Assembly (NCBI GenBank): GCA_035286585.1
Contig: DATEDC010000114.1
Location: forward strand, 1 to 29,950
Direction: 5' to 3'
DNA: 29,950 nucleotides
Origin: DSOS01 sp035286585
GTDB lineage: Bacteria > Chloroflexota > Anaerolineae > Anaerolineales > UBA4823
Shown one piece after another: positions 21,819 through 29,900 of this stretch (its first letter is position 1; each line of letters opens with the position of its first letter). Position numbers and translations under genes: made by a program. Below the pieces are notes generated by a model that worked only from the letters and a program-made list of their open reading frames with translations, searched no databases and had not been told where the DNA came from.

Positions 21819-22805
21819 TTATGCAGATGAGGCCAGGGCTTGCAGGTCGAGCTGGCGCAGGAACTGGATGGTGACCTCCAGTCGGTTCCGCCAGGCCTGG
21901 GCGTAGACCGCCCAGGCGGGGTAAGCCCGCTCCAGGTCAGAATAGGCAGACAAGCTGTGCTGGCAAAGGGAGACCAGGTAGGCGAACAACTCGGGGAGCA
22001 GCTCGTATTGGGCAGCCAACCGGAACAGGGCCATTAGCATGTGCTCGCGGTCGCCTACCCCGCCGGGCAGCTCCAGGGCGGTCCCCGCGGCAGCCAGGTC
22101 CTGGCGGGTGAGGAACATGCCAGCCTGGCGCGGGGTGAGCAGGCGGCGCAGCACCTGCTGCAGGCTTTCTCCCATCAGAGAAGGCTCTGTGTACAGCTCA
22201 GCAGCGTTAGGGACGGGCTGACCGGGCGGCGGCTGGTAGGTGCCGCGGTAGACCGGGGCTGGCGGCAGGCTCGGAAACGGGTCTGCGTCGATCGGCAGCG
22301 GGTCTGCGGGCAGGGTCTCCAGGATCAGCGCGAGGGTCAGATCGCCGAGGCGGGCATAAAATGGATGCGGGTCGAGGCGCTTCAGAGTCAGCAGGAAGAC
22401 CGGCGCCCACAGGGCCAGGTGAGCGGTAAGCAGTAGCAGACCAGGCGAGGGGTCGGGCTGCTGCCGCGCATATGCCAGCGCATGCAGCTCGAGGCCGAGG
22501 TGGTCTGGGGCGGCAAAGCGCCACCCCGTGAGCGGCTTCCAGCCTGCCTGCCGGTAGCGCTGCTGTACCCGAGCGCTCGCCGGCGCGTTCAACATCGCAG
22601 AAGGGTCGATAAAAACACTCTCGTAGGGGGGTAAATTGAAGCCAAACAGGCGTTGGTATTCGACTGCCAGATCGGTGAATGAATCTTGCCCGGCGCCGGT
22701 TAAGGTCTCCGCCAGGTCGGGTAGCTGCTCCAGGATGGGCAGGTCGGCAGGGCGAATCTCCTCCAGCCAGTAGCCGCCGATGAGCTGCAGGGCTGGCGAG
22801 ATCAT
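21819..22805 (-). CDS. TorD/DmsD-like molybdoenzyme chaperone
   Basis: The 328-residue mostly helical protein has the TorD-family signature near 49-66 (EYQRLFGFNLPPYESVF) and a second half with helical LYTEPSLMGESLQQVLRRL, consistent with the Mo-enzyme assembly chaperone fold. Such chaperones bind the apo catalytic subunit and hold it until molybdenum cofactor is inserted. Its ATG overlaps the stop codon of the molybdopterin oxidoreductase by four bases (ATGA), fixing its client. It is longer than classical TorD (about 200 residues), with a proline-rich middle (about 170-200). As the client has no Tat signal, a role in cofactor loading is more likely than in export proofreading. Confidence 0.8.
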   Translation of the reverse strand: MISPALQLIGGYWLEEIRPADLPILEQLPDLAETLTGAGQDSFTDLAVEYQRLFGFNLPPYESVFIDPSAMLNAPASARVQQRYRQAGWKPLTGWRFAAPDHLGLELHALAYARQQPDPSPGLLLLTAHLALWAPVFLLTLKRLDPHPFYARLGDLTLALILETLPADPLPIDADPFPSLPPAPVYRGTYQPPPGQPVPNAAELYTEPSLMGESLQQVLRRLLTPRQAGMFLTRQDLAAAGTALELPGGVGDREHMLMALFRLAAQYELLPELFAYLVSLCQHSLSAYSDLERAYPAWAVYAQAWRNRLEVTIQFLRQLDLQALASSA

Positions 22806-25800
22806 TCGGCAAATTTGCCGCTAGGCAGTTGGTAAGCCGCCCGAGTGGGACGGAAGGGGCGCAGCAGCCAGTAAGGGCGCCGGGTGCCATCCGGCGAAAC
22901 CTGGCTGGCGGGGTGGGTCAGCGCCAGCCACTCGCGGTACACCGCGTGGGCCCTGTCCGTATCGACGTAAATATCGCCGTAGCGGTCCTCGGGGCGGGCC
23001 TTCTCGAGCACCACCTTCTGGTGCCAGCAGTGCATGCCGCTGATCGGGTCGGGATGGACGGGGAAGGTCAGGTTCTGGTGCACGCCCACGTCGCTCCACC
23101 AGATGCGCTTCGAATCGGGGTCGCTGCTCTCGAAAGGCAGGACGCCCTGCCTGTGGCGCATCTGCCAGCGCCCTTCCCCCTGCGGGGTCAGATCGACGAG
23201 CGCCGAAGACCAGCGCTCCATCGCCGTATCCTGCAAGCGCCAGCGGCCCATGTGGTGCGAGCAGGCAACCACGCCGGGGCGGATGCCCTCGGTCACCCAG
23301 GCTTTGATCACGTAGTAGCCGATCTCGGTGGAGACGCGCACCAGGTCGTTGGTGCGCAGGCCCAACCGGGCAGCATCGCGAGGATGCACCCACAGAGGAT
23401 TCTTATGGCTGATCTCATACAGCCATTTGCTGTTGCCCGAGCGAGTGTGAATCAGGGTAGGCAGGCGGAAGGTAGGGATGAGGACGAATTCGTTCGCCTG
23501 CTGGTCGATCACCTCCGGGTGAACGTGGCTGTGGATGTAGCCCGGGATGGTGTGTTCGGGCCAGCCCCATTGGCGCAGCGTGGGCGAATAAAATTCCAGC
23601 CGGCGGGAGGGGGTATCGAAGCCGCGCAGCGCCTGGTCGCCGACCTGAAGGCCAACCGGTCGACCGCCTCCATCGTCAGGGAATGCCGGGTGAGGGGTGA
23701 TATTGGGCGAGGCAGGGGCGGGCGCACGGCTGTATACGATGCGGGTCTCGGGATCAACGTGGGCATCCTCGAGCAGCTCAGCCTCCACCGGCTGAATGTA
23801 GGGCGCCTCGACGCCGGCGCGGATCTCGAAAGCGCCGTACCTGCGCATATATTCCAGCGGGCTGAGTCCCCGCTCGGCGGCGGCTTCAGGCAGGCCCGGG
23901 ACGGTGTTCTCGAACATCCAGCGGAAGTACTCTACGGCGGTGATCTTCTCGCCGGGCCGGTAGGGAGATTCGAAGTACTGGCGAATGCCCAGAGAGCCAT
24001 CCGGGTCGATGCGCCAGGAAAGCTCAATCCAGAACTCCGTCTCCTCCCACACCTCCCCGGGGTTGGCTTCATAGGTATAGTTGACGTCCTGGCCCATCCT
24101 CTCCAGAGCAACCCGGCGCACGGGCTGGCGGAAGGCAATCCAGCGCCCGCCATGGGTCTCCTGGCTGGTGATATCGTGGCGCTCGGCTGCGTGCCCCATG
24201 GGCAAGACATAATCGGCAAACCAGGCCGTCTCGCTCCAGGTGGGGGTCAGGCAGACGTGCAGGCCCATTTTTTCTTCGTCGGTGAGCACCTCCATCCAGG
24301 ACATGCCATCCGGGTTGGTCCAGACCGGGTTGTAGACGCGGGTGAAGTAGGTGTCGATTACCCCGCGGCCCTCTTTCAGGAAATGGGGCAGCAGGATGCT
24401 GAGCTCGTAGAAGGTGAGCGGGTATTCGTCCGGCCAGGTCAGTTCGTTCCAGCGGTCCGGATGGGGAGGCATCTTGTGCGGGCGGGGCACCCACTTATCC
24501 CAGGCGTTGGCGGAGGTGCCGCCCTCCACGCCGATCGAGCCGGTGAGCACATTCAGGAACCAGAGCGCCCGGGCGACCTGCCAGCCGCCCAGGTTGCCAG
24601 CCGTTGCGCTGCGCCAGGTGTGAGAGGCCAGTTTGCCCTCACAGCGGGCGACTTCTTCGGCAACCTGGCGGATGACCTCGGCTTCCACGCCGCTCTCCGC
24701 GGCGGCGAACTCGAAGGTATATTCCCCATACAACTCCTTGAGTTTCTCCTCGAACGTTTCGAAGGTGCAGGGCTCAGCCGGCCATTCGGCTTTGAGATAC
24801 TGCTCCCAGTTGACCCAGGTCTTCACGAATTCCCGGTCGTAGCGACCGGTGTGAATCAGGTGGTTGGCTATGGCGAGCAAGATGGCGGCTTCGGAGCCGG
24901 GCCAGGGGGAAAGCCAGTAATCTGCCAGGCTGGCAGTGTTCGACAGGCGGGTATCCAACACGATCAGCCTGGCGCCAGCCATCTTGGCCTCCATGATGCG
25001 CTGGGCATGGGGGTTGAAATAATGCCCGGTCTCCAGGTGCGAGCTGATCAGCAGGACCACGCGGGCATTGGCGTGGTCGGGCGAGGGGCGATCCAGGCCC
25101 ATCCAGAAGGCATAGCCGGCGCGCGCCCCAGAGGAGCATACATTGGTGTGGCTGTTGTGGCTGTCCACGCCCCAGGCGAAAAGGACCCACTCCATCAGGC
25201 CATCGTGACCGGGGCGACCGACGTGGTAGATCACCTGGTTATGGCGCCCCTCCTGAAAAGCCTTGCGCAGGCGCTCGCCGAGATCCTCCAGCACCTGGTC
25301 CCAGGTGACGCGCACCCATTTCCCTTCGCCGCGCTTGCCCGCTCTTTTGAGAGGGTAGAGCACGCGCTCGGGGTCGTAAACCTGGTTGTGCGTGGCCGGA
25401 CCCTTGGCGCAGTTGCGCCCCCGGCTGCCCGGGTGCAGCGGGTTGCCTTCGAATTTTTGAATCTCCAGGCTGTCTTTATCCACGTAGCCGAGCAGTCCAC
25501 AGGCGCTCTCGCAGTTAAAGCAGGTGGTCGGGATGAGCATGTAGCGGCGTTTGACCCGCTCGGGCCAGGCCTTGGGATCGTATTCTTCCCATTCGTCCCA
25601 CTTCTCGACGGGCGGGTAGCTGGACAGCCCGGCAGCCTCCCCCTTCGCGACCAAGGGTGAAGCTGATGGTGAGCGTTCTTGCGCACCTGGAAGCGCAGAG
25701 AGATTCGCCGCTTTCGGCCGGGCGGCATCCACGGCCGGAATGGCTGTCCCTGCCAGGGACAGCTCAGGGCTGAGCCGGCTCGAGAGGCTCGCTACGGCTT

Positions 25801-25828
25801 CAAGAAAACGGTTCAGGCGTTGATGCAT
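22802..25828 (-). CDS. Molybdopterin oxidoreductase catalytic subunit (SoeA/PsrA-like)
   Basis: The 1008-residue protein is a DMSO-reductase-family enzyme. A [4Fe-4S] cluster site uses C103, C106, C110 and C140 (TTCFNCESACG, GRNCAKG). Molybdopterin domains follow, and the candidate molybdenum ligand is C231 or S232 in HTNVCSSGARAG. The C-terminal dinucleotide-binding domain is at about 870-1000. A 95-residue low-complexity N-terminal extension precedes the cluster. No Tat motif (S/TRRxFLK) is visible, so the enzyme probably faces the cytoplasm, as SoeA sulfite dehydrogenase does. ATG 25828 is chosen because GGAGA lies six bases before it. The upstream subunit gene ends 67 bases earlier. Polysulfide, thiosulfate or tetrathionate reductase roles remain possible. 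Confidence 0.87.
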   Translation of the reverse strand: MHQRLNRFLEAVASLSSRLSPELSLAGTAIPAVDAARPKAANLSALPGAQERSPSASPLVAKGEAAGLSSYPPVEKWDEWEEYDPKAWPERVKRRYMLIPTTCFNCESACGLLGYVDKDSLEIQKFEGNPLHPGSRGRNCAKGPATHNQVYDPERVLYPLKRAGKRGEGKWVRVTWDQVLEDLGERLRKAFQEGRHNQVIYHVGRPGHDGLMEWVLFAWGVDSHNSHTNVCSSGARAGYAFWMGLDRPSPDHANARVVLLISSHLETGHYFNPHAQRIMEAKMAGARLIVLDTRLSNTASLADYWLSPWPGSEAAILLAIANHLIHTGRYDREFVKTWVNWEQYLKAEWPAEPCTFETFEEKLKELYGEYTFEFAAAESGVEAEVIRQVAEEVARCEGKLASHTWRSATAGNLGGWQVARALWFLNVLTGSIGVEGGTSANAWDKWVPRPHKMPPHPDRWNELTWPDEYPLTFYELSILLPHFLKEGRGVIDTYFTRVYNPVWTNPDGMSWMEVLTDEEKMGLHVCLTPTWSETAWFADYVLPMGHAAERHDITSQETHGGRWIAFRQPVRRVALERMGQDVNYTYEANPGEVWEETEFWIELSWRIDPDGSLGIRQYFESPYRPGEKITAVEYFRWMFENTVPGLPEAAAERGLSPLEYMRRYGAFEIRAGVEAPYIQPVEAELLEDAHVDPETRIVYSRAPAPASPNITPHPAFPDDGGGRPVGLQVGDQALRGFDTPSRRLEFYSPTLRQWGWPEHTIPGYIHSHVHPEVIDQQANEFVLIPTFRLPTLIHTRSGNSKWLYEISHKNPLWVHPRDAARLGLRTNDLVRVSTEIGYYVIKAWVTEGIRPGVVACSHHMGRWRLQDTAMERWSSALVDLTPQGEGRWQMRHRQGVLPFESSDPDSKRIWWSDVGVHQNLTFPVHPDPISGMHCWHQKVVLEKARPEDRYGDIYVDTDRAHAVYREWLALTHPASQVSPDGTRRPYWLLRPFRPTRAAYQLPSGKFAE

Positions 25829-25895
25829 AAATTTTCTCCGCTGATATGGCCCACCTCGCCCCAGGCTGCACCTGGCAGGCTGGATGGGGGGCATT

Positions 25896-27590
25896 TCACG
25901 AGTTCGGCAGCTCCTGCGGGGCCATGACGAAAGCGTATTCGTAGAGATACAGGCCCGCCACGGTCGCCAGGGCAGCCACCATGACGAAGCCAAAAGAAAA
26001 GCCGCCTCCAGAAGCGCCCAGCAGCAACAGCGCCAGGGGGAGCAGGTGCCCGGCGAGGACTGCGCCGCCCCAGAAGCTGCCCCGGTACTTACCGTGGCTG
26101 ATCTGATGGGCAGCCCGGGCAGCCATCTCGGAGGCGTGCGGCATGCCAAACTCTCCGAGCAGGATCAAGAACAGGTCGACCACCAGGGAGGCGCCAAAGG
26201 TCCAGAGCAGGGCGGTTTCCAGCTCAACCGGGTGGGCGATGAACTGGCCCAGGACGAGCAAGACCACCGCAGCGACCATCAACGCCTGCACCACCAGGTG
26301 GATGGGCAGCAGGGCGCTCTGCCACAGGTCGCGCCCTTCCGCCTGCCCGAAGAGAAACCCGGTGTAGATGGCCGCCAGCACCGCCAGGACAAAGCCCAGC
26401 GTAAGAAAAACCGGCCTGAGAGCCCCAACCAGGGAGACGGGCAGGAAATTCAGATAAGCGCCGCCTTCCAGCAGGAACCACAGGCCAGCGAGGGCAGTAA
26501 ACCCGATCAAAATAAACGCGCCGCGGGTGAGCCAGGACTTCCATTGCGGGCGGGTCAGGATGGTGAAGAAGCGCTCGGGGCGCTCCAAATCGACCACCAG
26601 CAGGACGGTGGTCAGGCCGATGAACAGCAAGGAGAGCAAGGTGGCCATCAGGGCAAACGTCTGGCTGAACGCGGAAACGTTCAGGCCGAAGAGAAGCGCC
26701 AGCAGGATGAAGATGCCGCTGCCGATGCCTTTGGTCACCAGATAAGCGGGCACGGGCCAGTGCCAGGGGATTTCGTGCTGGGCGTTGTAAGCTGTCTGGA
26801 CCATGTGCTCGGCCATGCTGCCCTCGCCGATGACGATCGGCCCGCCCTCGCGGCCCAAGCCCTGGGCGCTGGGGGCGCGGATGGCGACCCCGGAATAGGC
26901 AGTCTGGGCGGCTGCGCCGCGGCCGTCCCCGCCGGGTACCAGGCTCTCAGCCGGAGCGGCGTGGAAGACCGGGATTTGCTGCTCGGTGATCAGGTCAGCC
27001 CAGACGAAGGAGTCGCTGAATGGGGCCGCGGTAGGCGTCAGGGTGACCTCGTCGGCCTCGATGTAGAACAGCTTGGGGGCTGTGCCCTGCTCCGGTTTGC
27101 GCACGCTGACCTGCTGGCGGGCGATGAGCTGGCTGATCTCGCTCTCCGGGTCGTTCAGGTCGCCAGAGATGATGGCGTGCTCGGGGCAGACTACCACGCA
27201 GGCCGGCTCCAGGCCAACTTCGACGCGGTGTGAGCAGTAGTGGCACTTGGCAGCCGTGTGCGTTTCGGGGTCAATATAGATCGCATCGTAGGGGCAGGCC
27301 TGCATGCAGGCTTTACAGCCGATGCAGACGCGCGGGTCGAACTCCACGATGCCATCGGTGCGCTGATACATGGCAGTGACCGGGCAGATGCGCACGCAAG
27401 GTGGGTTGGCGCAGTGATTGCAGCGATTCACCTGGAAGGAGCGGCGCGTGTTGGGGAACGCCCCCTTTTCTACGTATTTGACCCAGGTGCGGTAAACGCC
27501 GAGCGGGACCTGGTTTTCAGACTTACAGGCCGTGCTGCACGCGTGGCAGCCAATACACTTCCGCTGGTCAATCAGGAAGCCATAATTCAT
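25896..27590 (-). CDS. Fused four-cluster ferredoxin/NrfD-type membrane subunit
   Basis: The 564-residue protein joins two normally separate CISM subunits. Residues 1-200 form a DmsB/PsrB-type ferredoxin with four [4Fe-4S] cysteine sets: C12/15/18/22, C57/60/65/69, C89/92/95/99 and C116/119/131/135. After a linker (about 200-285), residues 290-560 form an NrfD/PsrC-like membrane domain of about eight helices. It would carry electrons between the catalytic subunit and the quinone pool. No signal peptide precedes the ferredoxin part, so it lies in the cytoplasm. GGAG precedes the ATG by eight bases. Confidence 0.9.
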   Translation of the reverse strand: MNYGFLIDQRKCIGCHACSTACKSENQVPLGVYRTWVKYVEKGAFPNTRRSFQVNRCNHCANPPCVRICPVTAMYQRTDGIVEFDPRVCIGCKACMQACPYDAIYIDPETHTAAKCHYCSHRVEVGLEPACVVVCPEHAIISGDLNDPESEISQLIARQQVSVRKPEQGTAPKLFYIEADEVTLTPTAAPFSDSFVWADLITEQQIPVFHAAPAESLVPGGDGRGAAAQTAYSGVAIRAPSAQGLGREGGPIVIGEGSMAEHMVQTAYNAQHEIPWHWPVPAYLVTKGIGSGIFILLALLFGLNVSAFSQTFALMATLLSLLFIGLTTVLLVVDLERPERFFTILTRPQWKSWLTRGAFILIGFTALAGLWFLLEGGAYLNFLPVSLVGALRPVFLTLGFVLAVLAAIYTGFLFGQAEGRDLWQSALLPIHLVVQALMVAAVVLLVLGQFIAHPVELETALLWTFGASLVVDLFLILLGEFGMPHASEMAARAAHQISHGKYRGSFWGGAVLAGHLLPLALLLLGASGGGFSFGFVMVAALATVAGLYLYEYAFVMAPQELPNS

Positions 27591-27631
27591 TCCGTGTCTC
27601 CAGGGGTAGCATGAGCTCAGTTTTTCTTATT

Positions 27632-27652
27632 TTATCCGATCTGGCCGGATAA
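27632..27652. promoter_or_regulatory. Inverted-repeat operator candidate TTATCCG-N7-CGGATAA
   Basis: Perfect 7-base arms at 27632-27638 and 27646-27652 lie about 45-60 bases upstream of the ferredoxin/NrfD start. On the minus strand a -10-like TAAAAT overlaps one arm. A regulator bound here would control the molybdoenzyme genes separately from the sulfur-transfer genes upstream. Confidence 0.45.
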
Positions 27653-27778
27653 GACGAAACAGTCTCGTAATGATCCTGGCTTTTACAATAATGGGCAAGC
27701 CTGGTCAATCGAGTCACACACGCCAGGAGGGCTGGACAAAATCATCGCCAGCTTGCATCAGACGTGGGCGAGCGGATC

Positions 27779-28960
27779 TCAATAGGCGGTGGACAGGGCA
27801 CAAACGTTTTTGCCCAGCTCCAGCTCGCTGGCTTCCGCCTCGTCGGGATGGACCAGGCCTGCGTTGACGCGCTTGATCTGGATATACTGCTCGGGCATGT
27901 TGGGCAGATGGCTGAGCACGAACTCGATGAATTCCTCTTTGCCCACCTGCAGGTCTTCGTTCTCCCGCCACAGGTCGTCAAGGCGTTTCATAAATGCGCC
28001 GTCTTCGTTGACCTCGTCGTGCCGGGCGTAGTGGCCAGGCAGCACCCAGGCCTCAGCAGGCACGCGCGAGCGGATCACCTCGAAAATGGAGTTGTACACC
28101 AGCGGCGCCCAGGTCTGCCCTTGACCTCCCAGGTCGGGGCGACCGAAGCTTTTAATGAAGATGCTGTCGCCAGTGAACAGGAAAGACTGGCCATCCCCGC
28201 CTGTCGCCAAAAAGTTTACCAGCCCCAGGGTGTGACCGGGCGTATGGATGGCGCGGAGGGTCAGGTCGCCCAGGATGAATTCCAAGCCGTCTGCTAGCAT
28301 GGCGTAATCCAGCCGGGCGGGGAGCATATCGAAGGGATGGATGCCATCGTAGGGGTGCAGGTAATAGGGCGCGCCGGTTTGCCGGGTCAGCTCGGGACCG
28401 CCGGAGATGTGGTCGGCGTGGGCGTGGGTATCCAGCAGCAAAGCCAGCTCCAGGCCGCGCTCGGCAAGGAAATCCTGGTATTCGTGGGTATGGCGCAGGG
28501 GATCGATGATCGCAGCTTTGCCCTGGCTGACCAGCACGTAGCTCAGGCAGCCGCGCGCCGGGCGGTCGACCTGGTAGATCTGGTAAGCGGGTGTCTCTAC
28601 AATCGGGCGACGGACATAGTAATTGCCCCAGGCGATCATGCCGCCGGCGATGTTGACCGCCGGAATAGCGAACACCTCGCGCAGCATGTCGGCGACGTAC
28701 TCGCTGGCCCCGCTTTTGGCGCACAGCACGATCACTTTCTTGCCGCGCGGCACCCTGGCGGCGGCTGCCCCCTCGTCCTCGACGAACTCGCCGTAGAACA
28801 TGTGCACGGTCTCCGGCGTGTAGCGCCCCTCGAATTTCCATGCTTCGACCTCCGCGGGGTTGCGCACGTCCAGCAGCAGCAGGTTGTTGCGCTGCTGCAT
28901 CCATTCATAGACCTGCGCGACGGAGACCTCGTCCACATTTTCAGCGGTGATCAACGCCAT
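27779..28960 (-). CDS. Rhodanese-metallo-beta-lactamase fusion (persulfide dioxygenase-like)
   Basis: The 393-residue protein begins with a rhodanese domain (about 10-115) with catalytic C80 in CAKSGAS. A metallo-beta-lactamase domain of the ETHE1/glyoxalase II type follows at about 125-340, with HxHxDH at 179-184 (THAHADHISGG), IHTPGHT, FTGDSIF and LPGHYARHDE. Persulfide dioxygenases use one iron to oxidise glutathione persulfide to sulfite. Fused rhodaneses interchange persulfide with thiosulfate or a protein carrier. Known fusions usually carry the rhodanese at the C-terminus; here it is first. Location next to DsrE2 and TusA supports sulfur chemistry over glyoxalase activity. AGGAG precedes the ATG. 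Confidence 0.87.
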   Translation of the reverse strand: MALITAENVDEVSVAQVYEWMQQRNNLLLLDVRNPAEVEAWKFEGRYTPETVHMFYGEFVEDEGAAAARVPRGKKVIVLCAKSGASEYVADMLREVFAIPAVNIAGGMIAWGNYYVRRPIVETPAYQIYQVDRPARGCLSYVLVSQGKAAIIDPLRHTHEYQDFLAERGLELALLLDTHAHADHISGGPELTRQTGAPYYLHPYDGIHPFDMLPARLDYAMLADGLEFILGDLTLRAIHTPGHTLGLVNFLATGGDGQSFLFTGDSIFIKSFGRPDLGGQGQTWAPLVYNSIFEVIRSRVPAEAWVLPGHYARHDEVNEDGAFMKRLDDLWRENEDLQVGKEEFIEFVLSHLPNMPEQYIQIKRVNAGLVHPDEAEASELELGKNVCALSTAY

Positions 28961-28982
28961 ACTGCACTCCTAAAAATTTTTT

Positions 28983-29501
28983 CTAAACAAACAACTGCAC
29001 GTCCGCCTCGGCGGCGTACTCGAGGAAGGCAGCCGCCCCGGCGACGCTGGCCTGCTCCACGAACTGCTCCTTCTTGAAGCCAAAGACATCCATGGTCATC
29101 TGGCAGGCGACCAGGTTCACGTCCAGCTCGATCGCCAGGCTGCGCAGCTCCGGGATAGAAGCGACGCCCTTGTTCTTGAAGGTCTGCTTCATCAGGCTGG
29201 TCGCCACCTCGCTGAAACCGGGCAACGCCATCGCCAGGGTGGGGACCGGCCAGTTGATGCTTTGGAAGCCCTCCGAGCCGAAAGGCATTTTCATCGGCAT
29301 GGCGGGGTTGCCCAGCGGGGTGACCTTGGTGTTCAGGTCCTTGAGCAGGAGCGGCAGGCCGTAGAAAGTGAAAAAGACGCCCACCTCCCAGCCCATCGCG
29401 CCGGCTGCGGTGGCCAGGATGAAGGGCGGGTAGGCCCAGTCCAGGGAGCCTTTGCTGGCGATCAGCGCCAGCCGCTTTGGGGCGTTAGGATCGGATTTCA
29501 T
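28983..29501 (-). CDS. dsrE2: DsrE2-family sulfur-transfer protein
   Basis: The 172-residue protein belongs to the DsrE/DsrF-like family, DsrE2 branch. It starts LALIASKGSLDWAYPPFILATAAGAMGWEV, shown here as the typical Rossmann-like front, and has FFTFYGLPLLLKDL plus C133 in VACQMTMDVFGF as the likely persulfide-carrying cysteine. In sulfur oxidisers, DsrE2 genes occur with tusA and rhodanese genes, and the proteins hand persulfide sulfur along. Here the order is tusA, dsrE2, rhodanese fusion. A hydrophobic helix (about 25-55) may mark membrane association, as in other DsrE2 proteins. GGAGGAA precedes the ATG. Confidence 0.85.
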   Translation of the reverse strand: MKSDPNAPKRLALIASKGSLDWAYPPFILATAAGAMGWEVGVFFTFYGLPLLLKDLNTKVTPLGNPAMPMKMPFGSEGFQSINWPVPTLAMALPGFSEVATSLMKQTFKNKGVASIPELRSLAIELDVNLVACQMTMDVFGFKKEQFVEQASVAGAAAFLEYAAEADVQLFV

Positions 29502-29516
29502 TTTGAGTTCCTCCTG

Positions 29517-29753
29517 TTATTTACTGCGCTGAATGAAATAAATGTATTTATCCCCGTCGTGCAGGGAAGACAGCAGCGGGTGGCCTGTCTGGCGCGACCA
29601 GGCTTCCATATCCGCTTGTGAGCCGGGGTCGGTGGAGATCATCTTGAGCACCTGGCCGATATCGAGCCCCTTAATCGCCTTGGAGGTTTTCACCACCGGC
29701 AGAGGGCAGGATAGGCCGGAACAATCGAGGACCTTGTCAGAGGTTTGGGTCAT
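29517..29753 (-). CDS. tusA: TusA-family sulfur carrier protein
   Basis: The 78-residue protein is a complete TusA/SirA domain with the persulfide-carrying C16 in the CPxP motif (GLSCPLPVV). The second half, VLKMISTDPGSQADMEAW and HPLLSS, is also typical. TusA accepts sulfur from a rhodanese or desulfurase and passes it to DsrE-type partners or biosynthetic pathways. ATG 29753 is chosen because AAGGAG lies seven bases upstream; a 91-residue form from 29792 has no ribosome site. It is the first visible gene of the sulfur-transfer set, 15 bases before dsrE2. Confidence 0.92.
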   Translation of the reverse strand: MTQTSDKVLDCSGLSCPLPVVKTSKAIKGLDIGQVLKMISTDPGSQADMEAWSRQTGHPLLSSLHDGDKYIYFIQRSK

Positions 29754-29814
29754 GAGACGCTCCTTGTTTGTCGAAGCTACGAGTAAACGCAAGCAGAGCC
29801 GCCGCGTTTCCGAT

Positions 29815-29900
29815 GAACTGTCGCTGCGAGCGAAGCGTGGCAGTCTCCTGCAACCGAGAAGATTGCTTCAGTCGCTCCGCTCCTTCGCAATGACAGGTTC
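29815..29900. repeat. Imperfect palindromic intergenic repeat at the window end
   Basis: GAACTGTC at 29815-29822 and GACAGGTTC at 29892-29900 start and end a long imperfect inverted repeat. It includes TGCGAGCGAAGCG versus CGCTCCGCTCCTTCGCA and TCTC versus GAGA around ctgcaacc. This wording resembles the dispersed 'tcattgcgagcgaagcg...caatctc' repeats found between genes in several phyla. It has no coding potential. I see nothing further in 29754-29950. Confidence 0.6.

Noticed and set aside
22829..25660. A 943-codon open frame on the plus strand opposite the molybdopterin oxidoreductase gene
   Set aside because: It is fully antisense to a gene with clear cluster and cofactor motifs. Its translation shows no family features, and it is typical of GC-rich shadow frames.
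25829..26149. N-terminal extension of the molybdopterin oxidoreductase up to 26149
   Set aside because: It would overlap the NrfD coding end in another frame, its residues look random, and ATG 25828 has a ribosome site.
25884..27233. A 449-codon plus-strand open frame opposite the ferredoxin/NrfD gene
   Set aside because: Antisense shadow with Gln/Asp-rich, low-complexity translation; the minus-strand protein has four intact cluster motifs.
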